From Druceiella hillmani (Eukaryota > Arthropoda > Insecta > Lepidoptera > Hepialidae), in assembly GCA_039881145.1 (NCBI GenBank), contig JAYKKI010000029.1, positions 25,834,001 through 25,898,000 of the forward strand: a DNA stretch of 64,000 nt, in the 5' to 3' direction. The notes beneath the pieces were generated by a model. It was not told where the DNA came from and did no database searches. It saw only the letters and a program-made list of their open reading frames with translations. Position 1 is the first letter of the stretch, and each line of letters opens with the position of its first letter. Below are positions 24,401-36,200 of the stretch, piece by piece. The position numbers and the translations under genes are program-made.

Positions 24401-27400
24401 TGTAAACAAAGGATTTTAAGTATCCCCATAATAAAAAGTCACATGGGCTTAAATCGGTGACCTAGGTGGCCACGGTACGGTACCGTTTCGGGATATGTTT
24501 TTTCTGGAAATAACTGCCGCACTGCATTCATGGACACATTAGCAGTGTGAGGTGTGGCCCCATCCTGCTGGAACCATGTGTTTTGGTTGAAGGATGGACT
24601 ATTCTGTAGTTCTACTCTGAAAAAGTCATTTCACATCTGGCCATATCTCTCCGAATTCACAGTTACAGTTTGGCCATGTTGATTTTCAAAGAAATAAGGC
24701 CCTATGATTGCAGATGCAGACATGGCACACCAGACTGTTACTTTAGGCTTATGTAAAGGCTCTTGATGCATTTGTCTTGGGTTGTGGACATCCCAGTAAC
24801 GAAAGTTCTGCTTATTCACATATCCTCCAATGTGAAAGTGAGCTTCGTCACTAAAGAATATGTTGCCCATCCGGGTAGCAGTACCAAATCTCAACAACAT
24901 CACCTCCGCATAAGTTTTTCTTAATTCAAAGTCAGAATCGTGTAAATCTTGAACAATTTGAATTTTATATGGATGGAAGTTGAGCTTTCTTCGTATTATT
25001 ACCTGTAAAGTTGATTTCGGAATTCCCAATATCGATGAACGTGTACGCAGTGATAAAAGGGGATTTTCAACGACGGAAACCATAACGCTCGACATTTTCA
25101 TCCGTGGCTACCAATGGTGTAGGTCCTGGCCTAGGCCTATTTAATGTTGATCCTGTAGCTCTGAACCTTGCTACCCATGACAGAATGAGGTTGATCGATG
25201 GTCCATCACGTAATCGACGAATACTGTAACGATTATTTAATCGACGGCGTGGTACAGACAGTGAAAATCCACTCGAAATGTACGCCTCGATGGCAAAAGT
25301 GCAGTGCTCTCCACCCCACTGTTCCATGGCTACTAAAACATCCGCACCGCTTGCGCTTTTAACGATGCCCCTCTTATGTGTTGCGTTCAGAAACTATGTT
25401 CAAACTTTGAAATCTGCCATTGGACATCCTGTAGAATACAAAAATCAAAAAACCATTTGCAAAATTACCAAAATAATTTTGTAGATTAATGTGTAAACAC
25501 ACACTTGTACGCACATACACACAGGCACACACGCATACGTACATGCGCACGAGATTGCGCACACGCAATCGCGCATACGCTCGTGCACACATACACACAC
25601 ACACACACATATGTGTGTATATTTTAGAAATTTAACATGGCGGCCTTTATAATACTTCATATAAGCCAAGCCATGACCATATAAATCTATGCAAATGTGA
25701 ATCGTGCTGCCGCAAGCAAATATATTTATATGCGTCGATTTCCTGAAGTTGGTGGGTAAATTTATTCTGCTGGTAACACATTGCGCATTGGGGGGCTAGT
25801 AGACGGAGTGCGGTGCCCCCTCCACCGATTTTTGACTTCACCGCGACCGCAAAGAGATTTGCGCGTATGCGCCTTCTGTATTACTCTGTATTTTAAGAAC
25901 ACATGTGAATCGCAAATAATTACATATTTTATTTATAATCAATAATATTTGCTCATCTTACAGATTTTTGAAATTAAGACAACAGTTAAACGTAGAGTAA
26001 ATTAAGTAATTAGTTTGCAAAAAACACCAATACAACTACAGAGGTTGTGCGAATAACTTCAAAAGTCTTTCTGTCGCCTTAACATTATACTTGCAGTTAA
26101 TTTTTTTCCCTACCCTTCTTGTATCTACAAAGATATCGAATTTTAATACAAAAAACGTGGGCGTCCTAAACAATCACGCAGGTCTAAAATAGCCCCGTAA
26201 AACCCATAACAAACCCTCGGTCCCTATAACTTATCTACAAATCATTTTTGCTTACTAGGGATACGAATTTTACCATTAGTAATGTTTTTACCTCCCAATA
26301 ACTTGTCGACTGGTACATATTTCTATGTTTATCTATTATCTACAAACGTGACTGTAGATGACGATTCAATGCAATGCTTGGGGATGTGAATTCTTGGCGT
26401 TTCCATAAGATTGTATTAGAAAATATGTTATCAACAAATATGATTAAAGTTTATATACGACTATAAATAATATTATATCTTTGTGCAAATCATCAATGCT
26501 AGAAAATGTGAAAATGGTAAACTTAAATAATTAATTTACCGGATTTGGAATACATCTGAAGAAGAAACAAAACAATTGAAAACAAGAAACTACGAAAAGT
26601 AAACAATTTTGGCATGCTTACATATGTGAAATATAGCCCTATGTACGATAACCTTCACCTAGCTAATTAAAAGATATTTTTTTATCTAATTAAGAATGCG
26701 TATTATGTTGAAATAATTGAAATTCATCAATAGCATTTTTTCTTTTTACATGACTGTCATTTTATATTTTATCTTGTATTTAATAGCATTCATTGTCTTT
26801 TAGTGACAGAAATTTGAAAAAAAAACCAACAATTAGAGAACAAAAATACAAATGCTGTGTAGTTATCCTCTTTTTCTAGTCAATTAGCCACAGCTTACAA
26901 GATAACAGTAAATACGTCTGGGACGTATACAAATAATCTATACCTGAAGCTGGCTTTTATAATAAGGGTGTATATGTATATATATCAGAATCAGCAATTA
27001 GTTTCCTTGTATATTTATTGACCAAATTATTATATGTGAATTAAATATAACGAACTTATTGTGGCTTTTAATTACTTATCAATGGTATTATGGAATTCAA
27101 GGAATTTGTAAAAAAGAACATAAGGATGCATAGTTTTAACTTGACCAATGATTTTAAATTGCTCGACAGTATTAAGAGTGACGTACAGTCTACGAAAACA
27201 AAACATGCCATCCAAATACTATTTTGAAAATAGACAATTAAAGTTAATAACTTTCCCACATCTTTTAGCATGAATAGTAAGCAGCTCTATAAATGCATAG
27301 TGTGTTAACATTATAACAAGTGTATAAGAGTATTTTATGAGAAAAACACACAATTCAATACCATGAGAAGTCCTATTTATAGGGTAAGTGAAAGATGACA

Positions 27401-30400
27401 TGGTTAACAACTAAGTTGACTACCAAATAATAAGTATGAGAAATTAACAAAAACCTACTTCTTCGTATCTGTGAACACAATCACGTGTCTGCTAGCATTT
27501 TCCTCTCGGTAGGTGCGCAGTGTATGCACGAGATAAACATCTCTTGCGTACGCAGGGCACACTACATAGCGCTGATCCAGCGTCGATACGGTCAACTGAT
27601 GATCATCCTCCGTCCATACACATAGATTCTAAAATTTAATGAATAATTGTTTTTCCTTTCCTTGCGTTTGTCTTAATATGTCAAAATATTTATTTACAAA
27701 TGACTTGAAGAAATTATTGATGAAATCTTTTTAATCACATCATCGCTTATTTCCAAACATACTTTATTTGAATTACTATATGTCCTTCCTGAAGTAAAAA
27801 ATTTGTTAAAGAATTATACACTTAAGGGGCCATGTCTCTCAAATCATGCCGATACAGGTGTAATTAGAGATACTATATCTATAGAATACGCAACACATGT
27901 TCATAAATTATACATAATTAAATTCTCTATAAGATTAAAATCTTTAAAGTGGTAGGATTTCAGATAAAAAGTCTATTAATGAAGTTACGATTTATCTAAT
28001 TTCAGAAGAATCGTGAAATAGGTGTATTTTAGGATGCCTAATCTCAACGGTTATGCTAATTTACAACAAAAAAAAATAAATTCAGTATAGCAAGAACATA
28101 GTTATTTTTAAAGTTGTCAGGCAAAATTTCGATACCTGTTATATTTATTTCATAAACACAAATTCAAATCACCCAAAATTACGTACTAAATTTTCCTATT
28201 ATAATGTATGAAAATTTCAAACGAAATTGATATAAAGCATATGCAGAAATAGATAGGTCGACTGCTGAATGCCATCAACAATGTAGCTCCCGGCCGATTT
28301 GCTCAATTTTATAGTTTCGTAATTTGACGTAAATATACTACTATTTATAGTAAACGTTCAGTCTCTGCCTTTTTATAATTAAATATTTTTAATGCAATGT
28401 AACATTTTTGAATTGGTTTTTCATATTTTTTTGTGGCAAAACAATTACATTAACTTACATTACTTAAATTAACTGAATGTTTCCTAATTTTAGAATTTTA
28501 AAAATTTTTAGAATTTTATATTTAATTTCATTTTAATTTTACAGATGGTTTATGCAAAAAAGGAGTGAGGAGTATATTAAACCTAGGAAGACAAAATCTT
28601 AGGTAATGACTAACTCAAGTTCCATTTTAAGTTTCTTCTCACTTTTTCTTATTCTTGCTGAGAAAATCTCAGTCAATTATTTAAATATTTTTCGACATAT
28701 AATTTTTTTTAAATAAAATAATTATATTAGACTCTTTAAAATTAATAATACCATTAAAAGTGTATTGATCGAGTATCGAAACATCTTTGTAATGTACGCA
28801 TGAGATATAAACAGTTAGTAATTCTAATGAATTTGTAGATTCAATACACTTGATGTGTGTAATTTAAAAATTATTAAAATAGATAATTGTAGTGTATAAT
28901 TTAAAAATTATTAAAATAGATATAATGTGGAAATGGATTTCGGGAGAACATTAGACAAAATTTTCGAAAATTGTCCTCCACCCGTTGAGAACAACATTTT
29001 TGTTAAATTGGTCAGAATAATGAGGTATTTACACATCCATGTATTTATTATTTGTATCAGAATATATCGCGTTAGTCGCCAATAGTTCCCTATATGATAT
29101 TAATAAAATTTAACTGTGGATTGCAGCAATTTAGATTTATTAGTTCTAATGTACTGACATATCTGAATGATAATTTAGAAATAAATGTCATTACAAAGTG
29201 GTAGTTCAAAGTGGCTCGAAATTAAAAAAAAAAACTTGAAATTAAAAAAAACCTGCATCATGGTTTGAAAAGATATGCAAGTGAAGAAAAATAATTTAGA
29301 AATAAATGTCATTACAAAGTGGTAGTTCAAAGTGGCTCGAAATTAAAAAAAAAAACTTGAAATTAAAAAAAACCTGCATCATGGTTTGAAAAGATATGCA
29401 AGTGAAGAAAAAAAATTCATTGGGATCTCTCATCAACACCATTAGACAATATTCGATCCATCAAATACGGTAAAGGTAAAAAGCAAACTGCACTAAACTA
29501 GCTTCGCATTCAAGAAACAAAGAAACAAACTTTCCTCATTATAATTCTAATGGGATTAAAGCATGAATATAATATTGCCAGATTGCGAATAGTTACAATT
29601 TTTTAAAATATTTTATTGGATATAGTTCTTAAGGTAAAAGTTATGTCAACAAAATTCCAATGCTATGATAGTTATTTCAGCACAGTATTTATAATTTTTG
29701 GCAAATATATAAATACCAGAAAACATTTGGGGAAAAGTTTGAGTAAAAAAATTAACATATATAAAGCGAATTTTGATTTTTAGCTTTTTGTTATTATGTA
29801 ATGGGTACTGATAACAAATTTTTAGCGAAGAATATTAGTTATGGAGGAGAAATGTAAGAAAAATAATATTTTAATTATTTATTTTAGAAAGTTATTCTTT
29901 TTAATTTTCTGCACTTTTATTATTTGTAATTAAAATAGCGTAAAATTTACTTTTGGCTGCCAATCCGGATTATATACTGCATTATATGACTACACAGATG
30001 TCTGACATATTACTAACAGTAATTTGCATCTTTTTTTTAATACTGAGGTGACGTAAAATTATTAATGAAAAATTAATTGTCATGAAGTATCTAGACATCT
30101 TTTTATGAAGATGTAAATTGCGCATGCGGTGTTCATGCGGTGTTGAGAAGGCTAGCAGTTCCGCGCCATCTATGGGTGGCATTGCCTTCGTAATAAATTA
30201 TGACAAACCGGTGACGGACCCTTAACAAATGTTTTTATTCTATTATTAGGCAATATTTCATTAAGAAAATGAAATAAATTTTTTAAAATACATATTATTC
30301 TCAAGATAACATTATTGACAGTTTGTACATGATATGACACAAAATAATATTATAATAATTTTGAACAGTGCAGTTAACAATACTCCCATTTTGCAATTAT

Positions 30401-33202
30401 GCAACGTGATATGATGTACAAAGTTATGATTTATGTATAAAAGAACAACTTTAAAAATACAATATAACTTAGAACAAAATAAAATATAACTTAGAACAAC
30501 TTCTGAAAATATTAAAGGATACTTAATAAAATGAACATCTCACGTGACATATAAGTAAACCCCTAAGGAACTTTATATAATGAGTAGGTACTGTTAATAA
30601 CATATTATAGATATTACATGAACACAATTAGCGTTTTTAATATCACAACGATTTAATAATTCAGAGAGAATTGTCAATCAAGATTAAACATAATATGTAC
30701 CAGAAACAAATTATTTTTATTGAAAGACCAATTCTTTCATATTACAATTTTTATCATTTCACAAATAAATAAATAATCTATAAACAAACCTCTCTATTCA
30801 AAGTAAGCCGCTTATCGTTTAAAAGATCTTTTGTAAGTGTCGCTGAGAATAGTAGTGTTTGCTTCTTCACCGGTAATGATGTAAATACAGTCTCCAAATC
30901 ACTTTCAAAAGATTCACTGAATAACCTGAAATTGGTCAAAACATTGTATAACTTTATTGATAACAGCCCAAAAATAACACAAGTTTTCACTGGGCAGTGC
31001 TGCAAAATATTCAAGGTTCTTACGTCTTTCTAGGATGCTTAACATGCTGCAATTTGAGTGGTAAGAAGATCAATATTTTGTAGATATTTTAATGAACAAT
31101 GCTGTAGAGTACAAAAGTGTGAATACATGTGCAGCCATAATTTCCACAAATTTATAAAAAAAATAATAAAAGAACCTGATTATTCGTAAATGATCAGGAT
31201 CTACATTCTAAGGATGCTTAGCAAGTCTGGTTGATTCACATTGTGTGACAGATTATAGAGAGGGTAAATGTATACTTAATACAATGAGTCAGTATTTATG
31301 ATTTGTATCTCAAATACAATGAAATTGATTTGGTCATCATCAACTTCAATAGGTCAACCGGAACATTGATCATCTAAGAGTGAAAAATCTCCAAAACTAT
31401 ACTTTTTTAATCAACTCTGACACACGCATGCTATTAAACAATCAACACCATAAAATTCACATAACTCTTTGTGAGCTTTGGCAATTTTGTCACTTTGACG
31501 GAAATAAAAAAATAAAATGTGTCGAAAGTATTCATTTTTGCACTCCATGTTGAAATTGACCTCAAACTAACAGCTACAAATAAAATAATGCGCAATTCAG
31601 CTTTAAAGTAAACTAAAAGTGATAGCTAACAACTGTTAAATTGACCTTAAACTAACAGCTACAAATAAAATAATGCGCAATTCAGTTTTAAAGTAAACTA
31701 AAAGTAATAGCTAACAACTGTCAAAACTAAAAGTGATAGCTAACAACTGTTAAATTGACCTTAAGCTAACAGCTAAAAATAAAATAATGCGCAATTCAGT
31801 TTTAAAGTAAACTAAAAGTAATAGCTAACAACTGTCAAAAGGGAAAGCTGAATATTGAAGAAGCCTTTAAAAAAAAAAATAATATTATTTATTTTTTAAA
31901 ACCAAAATACTTTCTTACCAACACAAGTCTATAGATATTCTTAGATGCACACGCTTAGATCAAAAAGGTGATCAACAAAAAAGATAAAGGTACAGCTTGA
32001 CATTAAACAACAGGAAAAATAATGATATAGCTATGCAAAGTATTGCACTACAGCTTTACATAGCATTATGTACTAACAAGTCTCCTATCATTTTAAATTG
32101 AATAATGTCATGAATGTTAAGTATAGTAGGTACACATACAATCACTTAGCATTACAGTTACATCTTGAGCGAACTCATCTCAGTTAGAACCAGTTTATAC
32201 AAATTATAAATTTAGGTTAAGGAAAATAGAAATTAGTTTAATATAAATTGATGAAGATTATTCATAACATTTACTATCTTGGAATAACAATACATCACAT
32301 TGTAATTTTTCTTATTCTTACACTAAATACAAACAATAACATAATGACAGAAATTGTGAGATGAATTTATGTCGTAAAATTAGATTATCCCTAATTTTGC
32401 TTGCCTATAAGCTAGAATAGTCAAATCCTAACTCTACCCATTTGTATTGAGGAAGTCAATAAAACATGGTATATAATAGATTGTATCAGAGCGTCTTACA
32501 GCACCTATCAAAATGTCTCATTCTTTTATTATAACTCACCTGTCGGCTTCATCCAATACTAGGTATTTGCATCTCTTTAACGTAAAAGTATCACATCCTG
32601 TAATGTGATCAGCGAGCCTACCTGGCATGGCCACGACTATGTGCGGACGTAAAGCCAGTTTCTGCGATTCAATGAGCTGATCTGAACCACCACTCACTAT
32701 GCATACACGTAAGTTCAAAGGTTGGCCTAATATTGTGAACTGATCCCCAATCTGTTAAGGATTATGTCTTGTTAGATTCGCTAATGTATATTTTTTATTT
32801 GTGCAGTGAATTATTTCTACAATAATAATGTCTACGCCTCAATGATAGGATAAAAGTTTCTTTTGTCTCAGTTTGACCTTTAAGGCAAATCACAATAAAG
32901 TCTCAACAATTCATATTCATCACTTTTAAGCATGCACTTGTAAGGCCAAGCCTTACTGGCTGAGCACTAACAATTTAATTTCAAGTGCGTTAAGTTTACT
33001 CCTTTAATTAAATAAATATTTATAACATAAATTAAAAATTTATTATCAATATTTATTATTAAATTAAATATATATAATACTATACATATAAATTAATATC
33101 AAATTTACTAAATCATATTTACACAATTTAGTACACAATTATATAATAATACTAAAAATATTGATTAACATTTATTTATATACAATGAAAAAGTAGATAA
33201 GT

Positions 33203-33268
<66 letters not shown>

Positions 33269-36200
33269 GGATGTGTGTTTATATATATATTATATAAATA
33301 AAACTAACAATACAGCTATGGTCTTCAAATTCACAGCGATAAACATTTTCAAACATGAAATCCAAACAAAATATATTTTTCATTTCAAAATATTTCTTTT
33401 TATTTGTTTTTAGTTTATTCTTTAAGCCTCTCATATAAGGAATTTTCCAACACAAATATTGAAATCACTAATTAATATATTCTAATTGTAAATATAGACC
33501 TTCAAAATAAAAAAAGTTGTATGTGTACAAAGGCAGGAGGCTGAAGATGCACAGTTATTAAAAAGACCAAGAAAATCAATTGTCTTTAAACAAGAATTCC
33601 AAGATATCATTATATGTAACTGATTTCAAAAATCAATAAAAACCTGACATTTTTTCCAGTGAACATCATAAATAATAAACAGCTATTTAGGGTTTTCCCT
33701 GTGATTTAAATGCCTAAACATTTATGTCTCCTCATGTTTTTAAGAAACTTTTCTCCTAATCCATGAGTTAAATTTTATAACTAAATTTCATTACTTGAAA
33801 ACGGTCGGTGTGGCAAGAACAATGAAATTTGATGATATTGGAAAAAAATTACACTTGCTACATGGTATAAAACAGTGATGCTTTGTAAGTAATAAGTTGT
33901 CCAGTCACTTCCATTATTATTAATTGCATGGAGCTCCGAGACATACTTTTTGTTATATTTATGGCAAAAGTTTAGGAATAATGACTTCATATAAGTTGAA
34001 TCTTATAAACTAGCTATTGCACACATTCCAGATCTTATCCTCAAAGCTTGTACTTTATAAGTGCCCAATATTCTATGGGATTTGCATCTAGTGACTGGGA
34101 TGTTTAATCAAGTATATCAACGTCATTTTCTTGTACACGCGGTAAAAACACACGCAACCCAACATTTTGGGTCATTATTTTATCGTGGTAGCCAATTTTC
34201 ATTTTTCAACTCAGTAGCATTATTTCCACTGTGTGAATTACACTTCATAAGCCAATCTCTATAGCTTATGAAGTGTAATTCTATAGCAAATCTTATAGTA
34301 CAACATGACACATTTAGATTCTTTTTAAATACAACCTACAAAGCAATGATAGATGAGGATTTCTCTCACAACACCTATAAAATCACAGAACCAGAATATG
34401 GCAAGTCATCAATGTTTTTACATTGAAATAGCATTTCACCACATACGACTGTTTTCAACACATTCACATATTTAATAGCGGCTTTATATATTTGCCATCC
34501 TTTTGAACACAAACACAGGAACATAGCTTTGTAAAATTATTTGTATTGGCCATAATAGACTAATTTTCTTAACATATCCAGGGCCCAGGCTCTAATTCTA
34601 GACTAACTGGAACTGGTTAATTGGTTGATTAATCAATTGAAAGTTTTATTCGACTGACTTATTAATGATCAAAAAAATATGTCCTAGCGATTACTAAATT
34701 TTTCAATTATTACATCTGGATTAAAACTAATTTTTTTACAGTCATAAAGTTATAAGTTTATGATCATACTTATAATAGTGTACAAGTTGCCCTATGTATA
34801 TGTAAACGGTGTCTTATGATAAAGAATGTATTTGTAAATAAAAACCCATACCATCATTTGGGCATGTCAAAAGAATACTTTCATAGCTGATGAATAATTT
34901 GAAAAAGGGTTATTATGAAGAGTAATTTAAACTTTGGGACTTTCTTAAATCTTTTGTTAGTTCTCGTTACCATGTTTATCTTTACCACCAATAAATAAAT
35001 AGTGAATTAAACATTTTTGTTTTTACTTCATATTAAGTAATTTATTTTCATTATTTGCATAATAACTCCCAAAAATAAATTTAGTTTTATTTATAACTAA
35101 TGATTACAAATAATACTAAGTTACTCATTAATCATGACTAATATTTGACATTTTCAATCATTAATTATCAGTCATGATTAAAAGATTTAGCCTTAATCAT
35201 TAATCACGATTAATGATTAAAGGTAATGACTGAAATAATTAAATATGTCTGTGATGAAATTTGACAATAGAAACTCAATAAAAAAGCGTCTTGGTGCCAG
35301 AGTACTGATCAGAGCTTATTTTTTAATCTACCCTCAAATAGTTTCCAGGAAGAAAATTATCAATACACACTCTTGTCCTACAGACTTGACAGCTTAAAAA
35401 ATATGACACTATCAGATGAATATAACTGTAAATAATCTCTCACTACAAGGGTTCCATACACAGTTTAATACATCATTTTTCACATTATTTCTTTTTATAT
35501 GTTTGACATAAGGCATTTTTCACGAGCATATGGAAAAAATGACAAAAGACTAACAGGTATTGAATATATTTGGCGTTAATTTTGTAGAAATTCATTATTC
35601 ACAAATAAATGAAACTACGTGATGTAGTATTATTTCTACTCTCTTTAAGTTCTTTACCACAACCTAGGTTTCTAATAGCCCACCTGAAGATGTTGTAATA
35701 CAACAAAACCTCATGATCGTGGTAAAGAACTTAAAGAAAGTAGAAATAATACTACATCACGTAGTTTCATTTAATTGAGACTAACAGGGGTTTTTTATGG
35801 CGAAAAACCCAAAACATGTCTGCTTTAAATAACCATATAAAGAAAACTATTTGACAGATCAAGTTGTCATTTGACATACATTCTTGCAAAATATATGTCA
35901 ACATTACAAATATAAAATTTCATTGATAACAATACCCTCTCCACATTGGATCAAGAGCTTTTCACCTCACCATCATTGTTAGATGAATGTAGAGTTTACA
36001 AAAAATAGATGATGTCAACATTATAAGTAAGTTAATCGGTGGAGGGGTATATTAGTGAACTAACACTTATTATATGTATGCAGATGATCCACAAATACTC
36101 TATTAATATGCATCTTGCAGTTAACTACTTAAATTCTGATCTCAATTTGATCAATCAATGTACCCAAAAAACAGACTTGTTAGTTAATCCTACATTGGAA

